Assembly (NCBI GenBank): GCA_963210315.1
Contig: OY723241.1
Coordinates: 1,550,001-1,614,000, forward strand
Direction of reading: 5' to 3'
Origin: Rhynchopus euleeides
Lineage: Eukaryota > Euglenozoa > Diplonemea > Diplonemida > Diplonemidae
DNA length: 64,000 nt
The position numbers and the translations under genes were made by a program. Positions 18,263-29,292 of the stretch are shown in pieces; the stretch's first letter is position 1, and every line of letters starts with the position of its first letter. The notes below the pieces were generated by a model. That model was not told the DNA's origin, did no database searches, and saw only the letters and a list, made by a program, of their open reading frames with translations.

Positions 18263-19740
18263 CGCTTTCCTCCAGGGGCACATGCAGTTTTTGCTTTTGA
18301 TTTTGTAGCCTCATGCAATGAAGGAGGAAATGGAGCACAGAGAACGCAGGTCCGATTTGAGTTTACGGCACGCGGGAGTGCCGTAATTGCAGAGCCACAT
18401 ATCACCTCATCACAGGTCGAGGTGTGTGCGTTTCACCACAACCTCTCCCCCCCATTTTCCCGTGTTGAGTGACATGTGTCGATAGTGTTCCATTTTTCTG
18501 TTTTTTGCTTTGCCAGGATGGGCCGACTGTCCTTACACGTCCTTGCATGTTATTTTTCAACCTTTGCTTTTTGTTACACCCCACAGAACACTACGATTAG
18601 AAGCCAAAAGAAACCAGACGCACTCCCCTTGATTCATTCAGCCCTGATGGGTCCGATCATTGGGAGTAGGCCTGCCTTTATTACTGGAACGAACAGGAGG
18701 CCTGCATAAACACACAACAGGAAGCTTTCCAAAACGCAGGTTCTTCGTTTTCCACGTGCTTTCCAGAGGGTGGGAGAAGCTCATGTCAACAGCAATCAAT
18801 CGCGCGGAAAACCGCCACCAAGCGATTTTTTGAAACCGTGTAAAATACAGTAGTAGGCTGCTACTGTAGGGACGGGGGATGGTTTCTTGGGGGCTCGGGG
18901 GTGTGGCGGTTTCGCTCGGATGTGACTCCTTATCTCGCAGCTTATGGCACAGTTTGTTGCACAGTGCGAACCGCCGCTCTCCCTCACCTGCCACGAACCA
19001 CTGCCCGTCCGCGTTGTTCACCCGCCCGAAATTCTTTGCAAACCCTTATTGTTTTCACCGGTTCCTTTCCCCCTACAGACAGCCTCTCTCTGTCGCGTTG
19101 AGATGCGCAATTGAGGACCGCTTCGCGAAGGCCACTGCCTCTGCCCCTGTATCAATGAATGGTACACAGTTATGCAGGGCAGTAGAACCATCTTACACCG
19201 CCAGTTTCTCCTGGACTCCTGACATCTTTTTTTTACTGAAACAGGGCACGTGTCAGTGCCAAAAAGATAGTAGGCAGCGCTTTGGGCAACGAATCCAACA
19301 TCCTCATCAGGCGAAGGGGTTGCTTTTGTTTTTGCCCGGATTTGGCTCACAACAGCCTTGTCTTTTTTGCCCGACGAGCAGCAGTTTTGGGAAGGCAAAA
19401 TTCGGTATATTTCTTGGCACAATACCACGCCAAGGTCGGGTCCACACATCTGGTGATTTGATGCAGAAACGCATGCCTTCAATTTTTGTAAAGAACAAGA
19501 ACACCCACGCAGACTCCCTCCCCCTTCCCCTTTGCCATCGCCATGCAGAGCAACACCGAACACCGCTATCGCTACCAACAGAGAGGCGCAATACGCACCC
19601 CACCCTACCTCAGCAGCAAACACAACGAAACTACATCCGGCTGAAGGGTGTGTGTGTGTGTGTCGCTTTGTTTGGTCAGAGGCTCTTGCCCAGCCATCCG
19701 GTTAAATAGTGCCCATTTCCAGGTTTTGGCCAATTCTAAA
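18263..19740. other. Intergenic region with repeat D at 19228-19372
   Basis: No gene recognised. Repeat family D lies at 19228-19372 and a short GT-type microsatellite at 19649-19664. Confidence 0.5.
19228..19372. repeat. Dispersed repeat family D, copy 1
   Basis: ACAGGGCACGTGTCAGTG, AAAGATAGTAGGCAGCGCTT, CTCATCAGG, GTTGCTTTTGT and GCCCGGATTTGGC recur in this order at 28325-28468, 36825-36871 plus 37085-37150, 37225-37300 and, more diverged, 55205-55375. No coding content; about 140 bases long. Confidence 0.75.
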
Positions 19741-19742
19741 TA

Positions 19743-20139
19743 CCGTATTCGGAAAAATACTGGAACGGAAAAATGCTGGAACGGATTTTTTCTGGAACGG
19801 AAAATAACTGGAACAAACCCGAGTTTTCGAAACTTGGAACATTATTCCGTTCCAGTATTTTTCCGTTCCAGAATTAGAATATGGGGGAAATTGGCGGGTA
19901 CTTCAAGTAATACTTGTCAGTTTTTCGGGCACATGTCCGAAATCCCACCCCACCCCACCCCATGCCATGGTTGAGGATGGTGGGCCCAGCATACCCTTGG
20001 GAAAGTACCCGACTCCCAGAAAACGGCCAAGTCCGCGCAGACCCCCCAGAACAATTCTGGAACGGAAAATAACTGGAACAAATGGGGTCTCGGCTGGAAC
20101 TTGGAACATTATTCCGTTCCAGTATTTTTCCGAATACGG
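19743..20139. mobile_element. 397-bp miniature inverted-repeat element, TA target site
   Basis: Starts CCGTATTCGGAAAAATACTG and ends with the reverse complement CAGTATTTTTCCGAATACGG, flanked on each side by TA (19741-19742 and 20140-20141). Inner GGAACGGAAAA units repeat in both orientations. The ends resemble those of the elements at 39594-39938 and 52374-52702, for which the TA duplication is proved by empty sites. Probably a non-autonomous Tc1/mariner-type element; no transposase gene is present. Confidence 0.85.
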
Positions 20140-20358
20140 TAGTACAAATTTACCCACTTTTTTGGTCCAGGAGCTCCTTCACTCACACCGTTTTTTTGCC
20201 GTGGTTTCCCGTCTTCCCAGCTTCCGACGGTTGTTTGCGACCCCCTCCCGCCCTCCTCCCACACCATGAATCTAAAAAAAATCAAAAAGCCTGAACGGTC
20301 TTCATACCCAACACCTCCCCGGCACCACGAATCTAGTTCTAGTCGTACAGCACCGATC

Positions 20359-20423
20359 ACCAGGAGAACACGCAGGCTGTGCAGACTCAGGCTGCGCCTG
20401 AGTCTGCACAGCCTGCGTGTTCT
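20359..20423. repeat. 65-bp near-perfect palindrome
   Basis: Two 31-base arms, AGGAGAACACGCAGGCTGTG followed by CAGACTCAGGC and its exact inverse, are separated by TGC. The RNA would form a very stable hairpin. It sits upstream of the coding-like fragment at 20580-21035. Confidence 0.9.
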
Positions 20424-20579
20424 CCTCGTCACAATCAAAATCGCTGTCGTAGTCGGTGTCGTTGCCAACACCGAGTGGCCTCTCGTCATTTTCCCGAACG
20501 TACATTGCAAAGTGCACCTTCTGTGAGGGTCTTGCAGACGGGTTGTTGGTGGTGGTGCTGCGGCAGGACGTGGGAAGCA

Positions 20580-21035
20580 AAACAGGACGAGACATTTGCG
20601 CTGGATGGGCTGAAGGACCTCGCGGATCTCACCACGACCAAAAAGGTGAAGTGCAACACCTGCGGCGGGGAGGCCACTTCAAAGCTCGCTGCTTGCCGCT
20701 TCGCAGAAGTTCTCTTCGGGGTTGTCGATCGCTTCGATAGTGCCGGCAAGAAGCTCAAGACGGCAAGCAGCATCCCCAACGAGCTTGAGCTGTTGGAGGT
20801 GGTCCCCGGGGAGATCGCTAGCGCGGAGCCGACCACGGTGACGTACCGGCTGACAGCCTCGTCTAGTGCTGCGAAGGGGCCCGACCAGCAGTCCGCAAAG
20901 TACGAGACGCAAGCCGCTCGGTTCCATGGCAGTCGCGTGCTGAAGTGGGTCGTGACGACAGTTCTGGCAGGTTGGGCCAGCTCCTGCGCGGGCTCAGGGA
21001 GGAAGGCACTCCCATGGATGCCTCTTCCTGGCTAG
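20580..21035 (+). pseudogene. Coding-like fragment with a CxxC pair
   Basis: About 150 residues in one frame look coding: GLKDLADLTTTKK, VKCNTCGGEATSKLAACRF, then FGVVDRFDSAGKKLKTAS and a region rich in Glu, Thr and Ser. The base composition is raised in GC relative to both sides, like the real genes here. No start codon with a good upstream acceptor is seen. The reading continues upstream through the palindrome with improbable composition, so this is probably a gene fragment or one exon. No family is recognised. Confidence 0.35.
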
Positions 21036-21976
21036 GGCTGGCTCGTGTGCTTCGCCCTCTGGACTGTATCCAGCAGCTTGCTCGTCGCTACCCATCCACC
21101 CTCGGGCAGCTGGTGAAGACGACACGGTCGGGCGTGGTGGTAGACTGTGACACGCAATGACCGTCGTTGCGAGGCACTGCAGCACAGCAGCAACAGCAGG
21201 CGGACATCCGGTGAGGGCACGTGACGCACCTTCCAGGTGTGCCCAGTACTCCCCTGCCACCTTTGCACTCCTTTTTGGCATTGTCTCGTCTCCGAGACTC
21301 CTGGTGGGTGATGCTATGTCTCGGGACAATATGAAGGCAAAGGCAACTATTCCTGTAATATTCCCATTCTGGGGTGGTGGGGAAGGGGTCGCCCCCCCTC
21401 TCTCCCTCTGGGGTTTTTCCCTTCAAAAACCGCATTCTCGCATTGTTTGAGTGCATCCGTACCTCATACTTTTTCTCTCGCCAAAAATGGTGGAAAAAAT
21501 AACCCATTACTCCTTGGACCACTGAAGGAAAAAGGTGGGTAAATTTATTTTCCCCCCTCTTGAGAAATTTTGAGTAAATTTTTTCGGGATCCTGGATCCC
21601 TCAATAGTCAATAGTATTTAGCCTACCGGCTGCTCTTGCCAGTCAAATAATGTTCGAGAAAGAGAAGAAGAAGAAGAAGAAGAAGAACTGCGGTGGGATG
21701 AATTTGTCACGCTGGAACAGAACCGCCTGCCCCTCTCCGCCAACCCCCCCCCCCCCCCACATCCCCTGCCACCCCCCTGCTTGGGCACGACACGAATGGG
21801 CCGACCTCTGGCCCAACTCTTTGCTTTTGACACCCACCCTCCCTGGCACCAGCCTGTGTGGCCTGCCTCCATTTGACCATTGCCCGTGCCTCACCAACGC
21901 CTCTACCACCCCACTACAACCCCCTCCCTCTCCCTTGTGAAAACCCACCTCCCCCACCAGGTTAGTGCAGCACGTG
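21036..21976. other. Upstream region of the 21977 gene
   Basis: No gene seen. A GAA microsatellite is at 21658-21687 and a C run is near 21748. A long pyrimidine-rich stretch (21840-21958) ends in CCCCCACCAG just before the next gene. Confidence 0.55.
21943..21960 (+). promoter_or_regulatory. Probable trans-splice acceptor
   Basis: A pyrimidine-rich tract ending in CCCCCACCAG lies 16 bases before the ATG at 21977. In euglenozoans the spliced leader is joined after an AG that follows a pyrimidine tract. Confidence 0.5.
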
Positions 21977-23488
21977 ATGCCTTCGGGGCAGTTGCACCGC
22001 TCGACCCTCGCTGCTGCCCTCACACTGCTGTTCCTGGCGAACGCCCGCTCCGAGACCGTCTCGATATGTTACATCGAGCGTGACGGCACGACCTGCAAGG
22101 CACATCTCAACGTATGCGGGGGCCTTGTTGCCCCTTGCGGTGCTGGGTTCGGTCCCTCCGCAAATGAGACCATCTGCGCCGCCTCAGACGACTGCAAGGC
22201 TGTCATATATGGGGTCTCCGGTGCCCGCCTCCTCCGCAACGACACAGCTGTCTCAACGAAGCGGGAGGAAACCTGCCACGTCACATCCTCGCCCATCAGC
22301 GATGCGGGAGGCCTCTCTGGGGTGTGGGGGCACGTCGACGTCGCCACAAACACATGCCCCATGGTGCGGTACTCCCCGCAGCAGGGGGGGTTCCCCAGCG
22401 GGCACGGCGGGTTTCCCTACGGCACGTCCTTCAAATGCTACGTCAGGGCAGACTGCACAGGGGTGCTGTCTGTCGAGGCTAACGAGGCGCAGCCGGAGGA
22501 GGGGAGTGATATCGTCGACGCAATTCTATTCTTCTCCATCTCCGCCGTAGTGATCGCTATCATGTACGGCATCACGCGGATCGGGCTTTTCTCCAGCCGC
22601 GACGACCCAGTGAAGGAGGACCCCCCAGGCATCGACGCCGCAGAGGGGTACACCCGTGGGAATGTCACCAGCGACAACCAAAGCTTCTCCTCCGTCTCCA
22701 CACCGCTGAATGGGACGTATAATGCGCCTGTCCATGGGGGTCCCTGGGGGCACCAGCAGGGCGTGGCGGGGGATGGGTCGTATCTCGCCACGGCTGGGCC
22801 CCACAGCCTCAGCACCAGCGGGGGCAACCCGCTGCGGCTGGGGGCGAGTGGTGCCGGCGATGGTGTGGCTGGGGATCCGTTGGGGATGCGCCGCATGTCG
22901 TCCTTCCACTCCGCAACGCCGAGGTCGCTCTCGGGGAGGCGGCCCGCATCGCGGGGGTACAGCATGCAGCTGGGAGCCGGTGGAGGGGTGCGCGCCGTGC
23001 CGGCCTTTGCAAAGGAGCGGGGGAGGTCCAGCGTGGACGACGCGTGGCAGAATGTGCCTGTGGGGGAGGCTGGGCAGGCGGTGCCGCCAGCCACGGCGGC
23101 TGCCATGCGTGTCGTGTCGCCGGCGTCGCCGGAGATTGGGGTGAGCGACGCACATCTGAGCCCAAAAAACGGCGTAGTCCCCCGTCTCCCGGTGTCGCGC
23201 AACAGCGGGGGCGGGGGAGGGGGCGTGGCAGGGGCGCCGTGGCTGGGTGGACGTGTGCCGTCTGAGGCCAACATGGACCGCTGGGCTTTCGGGGGTGAGG
23301 AGAGCAGCGCCGGCGGGTGGGCGGAAGCTCCGGGGCAGGGGCAGCCGAGGTCCCGCGAGCGGTCGCGTGGTGTGGGTGACGCGGAGAGCTCTAGGTCATC
23401 TGATGGCGATGGGGGGGTTGCGCATCCCGCAGGGTTGAAGTCGTCGCGGCGGCGCATCGACAACACCATCACCATAGGATACGTCTGA
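21977..23488 (+). CDS. Single-pass membrane protein with Cys-rich ectodomain
   Basis: About 503 residues from the ATG at 21977, chosen because it gives a clean signal peptide (basic start, then a Leu/Ala-rich core ending near residue 25) and lies just after a likely trans-splice acceptor. The ectodomain (about 26-178) has ten cysteines, as expected for disulfides, and N-glycosylation sites (NET, NDT). One membrane segment follows at about 180-202 (AILFFSISAVVIAIMYGI), then RIGLFSSR as a stop-transfer. The cytoplasmic tail of about 300 residues is low in complexity, rich in Gly, Ser, Pro and Arg, and ends in TITIGYV. The topology suggests a surface protein or receptor with a disordered signalling or anchoring tail. 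No known family is recognised. Confidence 0.8.
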   Translation: MPSGQLHRSTLAAALTLLFLANARSETVSICYIERDGTTCKAHLNVCGGLVAPCGAGFGPSANETICAASDDCKAVIYGVSGARLLRNDTAVSTKREETCHVTSSPISDAGGLSGVWGHVDVATNTCPMVRYSPQQGGFPSGHGGFPYGTSFKCYVRADCTGVLSVEANEAQPEEGSDIVDAILFFSISAVVIAIMYGITRIGLFSSRDDPVKEDPPGIDAAEGYTRGNVTSDNQSFSSVSTPLNGTYNAPVHGGPWGHQQGVAGDGSYLATAGPHSLSTSGGNPLRLGASGAGDGVAGDPLGMRRMSSFHSATPRSLSGRRPASRGYSMQLGAGGGVRAVPAFAKERGRSSVDDAWQNVPVGEAGQAVPPATAAAMRVVSPASPEIGVSDAHLSPKNGVVPRLPVSRNSGGGGGGVAGAPWLGGRVPSEANMDRWAFGGEESSAGGWAEAPGQGQPRSRERSRGVGDAESSRSSDGDGGVAHPAGLKSSRRRIDNTITIGYV

Positions 23489-25157
23489 GGTGTGGATTCC
23501 TCCAGGGTGACAGGGCAGCCAGGCCTCTGTTTCGGGGGGGTACGTTGCCTTGTTCAGTAGATTCATTCTCACTGGGTTGCGAAGGGCGGACCGAAGCGAG
23601 CTCGTACACGGTGGACTCCCACAGGCCAAAGTGGGTGTCTGAAAGAGGGTGAATAGTTTGGCGGAATTAGTGGGTGTCTAGCACCCTCTTTTGCAATGCT
23701 ATACCAATTGTATCCGCTGCTCATGGGTCCGAGTGACGACGATAGCAATGACGATGGCTCCATAGCAAAGATGGCTACCACTGTCAAAGCTCATCTGGAA
23801 CAGAAACTGTCCCAGATGGAAGTCTCCTGTATAAATACAGGGTTCGGGGTTACCACGAGTGTAACGCAGATACGTGCAGGTGTGTCAAGAGAGTGTGCAG
23901 CTCACAGCAGTTCCGCATCCTTGATTGCTGAACTCCACAGTCCTAGGACGACGAAGAGGACGACGAAGGGGACGACGAGGGTCGACGTAGGCTTATCTTA
24001 TGCTACGGCAGGGGTGGACTTCCACCCCGGGGGCAGGTTGAACAGGTTGTGTGGTTCCACTGATCAACATATAGGTTGGCCTGTCTGATAAGACTCAGCC
24101 ACCCTGCGGGTCAATTGTTTCCAAAAGGGTGCCTATTTGACCAAAAGGCAAAATTTCCTCCCGCCATGCTCCCGTACCACAGAGGCTGTTGTGTTTGCCT
24201 CTGTGTATGCGTACGTTTTGCGATGACGGGGTGTGGAACCTGGCGTAGACCGAGCTACAACCAGGAACCAACGGCCCAACTCGGCGCCGTGGGTCAATTT
24301 TTGTGAAAAGGCCTTGACCAGAGGCATCCCCCTAACACTAAATTTGCTCTGTTTCATCCTGAACCGACCAACCAGGCACCGTGAGGAGGCATCAGAGCCC
24401 CTCGTGGACAGCCGCAGCACCCTTCCTTTACTAACGTCAGGTTCACCACTAGCACGAAGCATCACTGTTTTACGTCAGGTATGGCAAATGCCCACCCAAG
24501 GAAGTCGAGGAGTTTGAGCCGTTGGAAGTTACCAGAGGGACAAGCAAGAGGGATCTGCAAAGCAGTGATGTCTGTTGTACCCTTGGACCACATTAAACTC
24601 AAACTGAACCCTCAGTCGTCCTTGATCGCCCGACAAGGTTCCTTTCAGCTTTCTAACAGATGGGTACCGCAACTGTCCAACTATCTACAGACTCACATCC
24701 CAGAAGGTGCAGTCCAGGTTCCACAGAGCAAATTAAATGTTAGCATTTCTGCACAACTACCGGTACGCAAATCGCAGCGGCGGTGGAAGTGACTGACTCG
24801 AAAACGGCGAGGTATCAGTCTTGACGCTGGAAAATTCCGTTCGGAAATACCAAACACATCCACAGAAAGTGGAAGGAATGGGCGCCAAGATGATGCGAAC
24901 GATTTTTGGGGGGAGGAGGGGGGGGACTGCCCTGTATCGTGATACCCGTGAGGGTAAAAAAATACAGAACAGGGAGGCACAGGCGCACACGCAAAGGCAA
25001 CACGCAAATGACAAGTGGCAGGGGCTGGGGTCTGGGGCCTCCTCATCATCCCTCCCCCTCTTCTCTCTAATACCGGGATACCCCGGCCAGGATCCCGGGA
25101 TATGCCCCTGATACAGCCAGATTTTCACCTCGAGAATATAGTAAAGTAGCGTAGCGG
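23489..25157. other. Intergenic region, nothing recognised
   Basis: No gene or multi-copy element is recognised. A GACGACGA(A/G)G purine run lies at 23946-23985, and single GTGGGTGTCT words at 23629 and 23669 are related to the satellite that follows at 25158. Confidence 0.5.
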
Positions 25158-25300
25158 GTGTCAGACACCCACTAGTGGGTGTCAGACACCCACTAGTGGG
25201 TGTCTGACACCCGCTTAGACACCCACTAGTGGGTGCCGAGACACCCACTAGCGGGTGCCAGGACACCCGCTAATTTTCCAAACTGCAAAGTGGGTGTCTG
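25158..25300. repeat. Palindromic GTGGGTGTC satellite
   Basis: About nine copies of GGGTGTC.GACACCC and CACCCACTAGTGGGTG words alternate in both orientations, forming many overlapping small palindromes. A C run followed by an A run ends the block near 25357. Confidence 0.85.
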
Positions 25301-25357
25301 ACCGGGCTGGAGTCCACCGTGTAAACGTTATATCCCCCCCCCCCCCAAAAAAAAAAA

Positions 25358-25970
25358 TGTACGAACGAAATCTGCAGGGTTTCCGCAATGGCCTTGAGAA
25401 GACGCAACGCGTGTCCTCGAAAGAACCGTGATCCAGAGAGCTCCATGGTTCCTGTGTTGGTTGCCTGCAGGAGCCTCTCTCTGCTGATCGCCACTCGCCG
25501 GGCCTCGGAAAATCTCTACATCAACACCCCCTTCCCCACCCTGTGCCGTGTATCCACAGGCCGAGTATATCACTGGATCTCAGACATAACCTGCATAACG
25601 AGTGAAGAGAGATCATCCTTGTGCTTCCTTCTACTTCGACTTCACTGCCCCCCCCTCCCCTCCCCCGGCCCTGCCCCAGGCATTTCCCTCCCTCACTTCT
25701 ATGACACCCTCCCCCCTCACTTCTATGACACCCTCCAGTCACCACACCCCCGCTCCCATTCCCCGCCCCTGCTCCCTAGATGCATCCAGCCCTTCAGTTC
25801 CGTGAGGAAGCATCGGCATGTCATGAAAACAATGGGGAACTCGATTTGCGACATGGCTTTTACGCCGAACGCAAAAAGAAGAAGCCAAAAAAACTCCACT
25901 CTTTCTTTTTTGCTGCGATCCGTCTTTCTCCGAGAAGGGCGGCCCTTCCAAGTGTGTGGGTGTGTTTTTT
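25358..25970. other. Open but probably non-coding stretch
   Basis: A plus-strand frame is open from 25388 to 26701, but it runs straight through dispersed repeats B and A and has no recognisable domain, so it is not called as a gene. Short direct repeats TCACTTCTATGACACCCTCC are at 25697-25736. Confidence 0.5.
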
Positions 25971-26183
25971 TTCTCCCAACAAGGTACTTGTCAGGCGGAA
26001 ATGCAGCGATAGGGGAAGTGCCAGGTGCTTGCCGTCACACACAGCCTTATGCGCCTGCCAATCACACACCAACACTTCCGCAGGCAAATTTTTCTGTGTG
26101 TGTCGTGCGATCAACGAAAAACTTTTTCTCGTTTACCTTTCGTATTTCTTCACGAATGATCCTGCACGACTCCAGCTATATTT
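25971..26183. repeat. Dispersed repeat family B, copy 1
   Basis: CTCCCAACAAGGTACTTGTC through GCACGACTCCAGCTATATTT, about 210 bases, is nearly identical at 28467-28674 and inverted at 36872-37078. No coding content; such similar copies point to recent spread. Confidence 0.85.
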
Positions 26184-26403
26184 TCACACACAAAAAGGCG
26201 CCGCAGTGTCAGCCCTCCTGGCAGGGGGAGGAGGAGAGGGGTCCCTGGGGGTGCCTGACAGCTCCGAAGAGTGCAGAGAAAGGTGGCAGCCGCGCTCCCC
26301 ACCCTCACAAAGCAGGGGGAAGGGGAATGCGAGCACATTTTGGCATCGAGCGAGCGTGGCATCCTTCCCTCCCCCCGCACCCTCCCGGCCGTGTATTTTT
26401 TGT

Positions 26404-26625
26404 TACTAGTTACGAGCGACGAAGCGTAGCGAAGTCGCGAAGTAACGAAGGAAATCGTACGACTGGAGCTTTTGGATTAGCACCTTCATGCCACACTTCA
26501 CAGGGCCTCAACACAGCCTTGAGACAGCAAGTGTGCGCTCAACAAAAAGTAGTCCGGAACTGTTCCCCCACAGCTGCTGGACAGGGTGTCTATAATAAAG
26601 CGAAAGGAGTACGATTTTGCCGCCC
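26404..26625 (+). repeat. Hairpin repeat family A, copy 1
   Basis: Begins with a hairpin, GTTAC GA GCGAC, loop GAAGCGTAGCGAA, GTCGC GAA GTAAC. It then has CGTACGACTG, a CACTTCACAGGGCCTCAACA block, GTGTGCGCTCAAC, AAAAGTAGTCCGG, GCTGCTGGACAGGGTGT and AATAAAGCGAAAGGAGTACG. Close copies are at 28001-28220, 46109-46325 and 62055-62275. The fixed 5' hairpin and defined ends without an A tail suggest a SINE-like or structured-RNA-derived repeat. Confidence 0.8.
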
Positions 26626-28000
26626 TTCGCTGCTCCCTGATTACTGTGTTGCTGCTGATGGACGCAGTCTGTGCGTGTGGGATTGTCGTGCTGCACAATA
26701 AAACCAATCCTTCTCTTCACAACGCTTCACAATGCTATGTGGCCTGGAGACGGAGGGTTTACGTGACAGACAACCCTAAGAGGCAAATCACCTGGGATAG
26801 TCGCTCGGTGTGCTGGCATGTCTTGGTTGTGCATTTTCATCGCGAGGGTTGAACCCCGTGGTGCACACCGAACCCGAATGCAAGGCCCTCTCCTCTTGAT
26901 CGGCGCATCATGCACATGCCTGGCAACTGTTCTGCTGCAGTGCCGTGCCTGCCCTGCAGTGGCACCGCAGTCGCTCCCTGGATGTGGCTTGGCCTGGGCA
27001 GGACGCGAAACACTCTTACTCCAGGTGCCCGGCCCTGCCATCCCCTCCTGCCGGTTGCCACTCCCTCTCCCCGGTGCCTCGGGCACCTATTAACAGGCCC
27101 CGGGTCACCCGCCTGTATTTTGAGTGTTGTTTACATCGCCACCCACCCACCACTCCGGGTTGTGAGGGGGGGGGGGGTTAAGGCTGTAATGTTCGCTTGT
27201 TCTCCATCATTTTCACTCTTTTTGCCATAAAAAATAGGCCACGAGCGGCGGAGCGTAGCGAAGCCGCGAAGTGACAAATCAAGACATCCTAACCGAAATC
27301 AAGTCCCTTCCACAGACTTTTGCTACATGAGTAGGTGCCTTTGCTCCCAGGTGTGACTGAGACTGTGCCAGCACGCTAACCCAAACTGCAACACGGCAGT
27401 GAGAAAAAGTAAGGGGCAGCTTGCTTCCCCTCACTGACTGACGTGCTGTGACGAGCTGTGACTGGTAGCGAGGGCCCCCTGGACTGCATTTTTTGCAGCT
27501 GCTAGGCTCGGATGTGTTTTTTTCTCTTATTATAGCGGAAGGGGGTGCAATATCTGGGCTGGTGGGTTATTCGCTCAGCCAGACACATCAAAGCCACTCC
27601 TTGGAAGAAGTCCGTCGATCGGCCTCTTCAGGGCGATGTGGTTTGAGCTTGCTGTCAATGTTTCGCTGCCAATTCACGAGTCGATCCACCCACCCCACCC
27701 CACCCCACCCCGGATCGCTGTTGCAGAAACGTCTGCTCCTCCTTCCAGCTTGCCGGTCTGGCTGCAAAATTCTGTGGGGGCATCCCCCCCTCCCATAATC
27801 ATCCGCATCTGATCTTATTCGTGACAAATCACATCATCAGGGCGTCAACTACAGTGTTGTGTCGGCTATATGCTCGGGCGGGAGGGGGGGGCTTCTTTTG
27901 GTGAGAACATCGAATTGCCGATGCAACATCAGGAGGCTCCCTCTTTGCCTCAAAAGGGTATAGGTCCCCGCTCCGTGTGCCGAAATGGTGCCTTTGTTCT
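26626..28000. other. Intergenic region with fragments of repeats A and G
   Basis: No gene recognised. A short degenerate hairpin of family A is at 27238-27275 and family G recurs at 27395-27485. A tandem CACCC/CCCCA tract is at 27690-27710. Confidence 0.5.
27395..27485. repeat. Dispersed repeat family G, copy 2
   Basis: GTGAGAAAAAGT, CTTCCCCTCACTGACTGACG, GACGAGCTGTG, TGGTAGCG and GCCCCCTGG match 305-405. Confidence 0.5.
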
Positions 28001-28220
28001 TTACCAGTTACGAGCGACGAAGCGAAGCGAAGTCGCGAAGTAACGAAGGAATTGTACGACTGAAGCTTTATAAGGATCACACCTTCACACTTTACACTTC
28101 ACAGGGGCTTCCACACGCCTTTGGTACAGTGCGCTCAACGAAAAGTAGCCCGGATCTGCCTTTTTGCAGCTGCTGGGCAGGGTGTTTCTCATATTATAGC
28201 GGAAGGAGTACGTTTTTTCT
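28001..28220 (+). repeat. Hairpin repeat family A, copy 2
   Basis: Same layout as 26404-26625: hairpin with GCGAC and GTCGC arms, ACGACTGAAGCTTTA, CACTTCACAGGGGCTT, GTGCGCTCAACGAAAAGTAG, GCAGCTGCTGGGCAGGGTGT and GCGGAAGGAGTACG. It is closest to the copy at 46109. Confidence 0.8.
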
Positions 28221-28324
28221 TGGTGCATTCCCCCCGTCCCATTTTGTGGGTGGAAGAAATGTCACCGAATATTGCCGACAACTGCTGGAGAGTGAGAAGG
28301 CTCACTGAACCCGAAATTATAATT

Positions 28325-28468
28325 CTTTTTATTGCAACAGGGGCACCTGTCAGTGTCAAAAAAGATAGGAGGCAGCGCTTGGGCAACACAGACAACCTCC
28401 TCATCAGGTTGCGGAGTTGCTTTTGTTTTGCCCGGATTTGACAAACATCAGCCTTATCTTTTTTTGTC
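28325..28468. repeat. Dispersed repeat family D, copy 2
   Basis: Matches 19228-19372 and runs directly into family B copy 2, so the two repeats abut here. Confidence 0.75.
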
Positions 28469-28674
28469 TCCCAACAAGGTACTTGTCAGGCGGAAATGCA
28501 GCGATAGGGGAAGTGCCAGGTGCTTGCCGTCACACACAGTCTTATGCGCCTGCCAATCACACACCAACACTTCCGCAGGCAAAATTTTCTCGTCGTGCGG
28601 TCAACGAAAAACTTTTTCTCGTTTACCTTTCGTATTTCTTCACGAATGATCCTGCACGACTCCAGCTATATTTT
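28467..28674. repeat. Dispersed repeat family B, copy 2
   Basis: Nearly identical to 25971-26183, missing a short GTGTGTG stretch near 28590. Confidence 0.85.
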
Positions 28675-28836
28675 CTGTGCAGTCAGCAAAAAAAATCCCC
28701 ACGCATACCCCAGACACCACTAACCCAATAGTTACAGCAACCCGCATCATGCATTTCCGAAACTCGGGGCGGGGGTCTCCGCTACGGTGCTGAAAACGGC
28801 GCGTTTTTTTCTTGTTAGTTCGGCGTAGCCAACTGG

Positions 28837-28990
28837 GGAAACTTTCTGGGTCTTTAGCTGGATCGTGCGTCCCCACTCACACCACTTTATCAGACCGGGG
28901 GAGTGGTGTACACAAAGAGTGGGGTCTGCGTTCCAACAAAACAACTTTCGGCAGAAATTGGTTTGTTGTCTCGTTGTGCTGTCACTTTAC
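28837..28990. repeat. Dispersed repeat family C, copy 2
   Basis: Nearly identical to 18118-18262. Confidence 0.8.
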
Positions 28991-29292
28991 GATCCAGCGG
29001 GGGCACAGATAGTTTTGGGGTGCATTTTCCTCCGTGAAAAACACCAGATTTTTTGCCGAACAAACATCTTGCCGATAGCGGTGTCCCCCCTCGCCCCCAC
29101 CCCCTCCCCTCATTCTGGTTGTTTTGCTCGTCTGTTTCTGCTTGGGTTGAAAGAACTAGCACCCAGCCTCCCCAACCCCTTGCCTCCGGGTATGCTCGTG
29201 TCTCTGTTCATCCATCGGTCCTGGTTCTATACGGAGTCATTTTCGCTCAGAAATACAGAAGAGTGAGAAGGGCGATCTTGTGTACTGTGTGT

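Noticed and set aside
23795-23830. Second spliced-leader-like core (ACAGAAACTGT) on the minus strand
   Set aside because: Only 11 bases match; the rest of the exon and the donor are missing, and the word lies in a small local hairpin.
25388-26701. 437-residue open reading frame
   Set aside because: It runs through repeats B and A, which are open by chance, and has no domain or coding-like composition.
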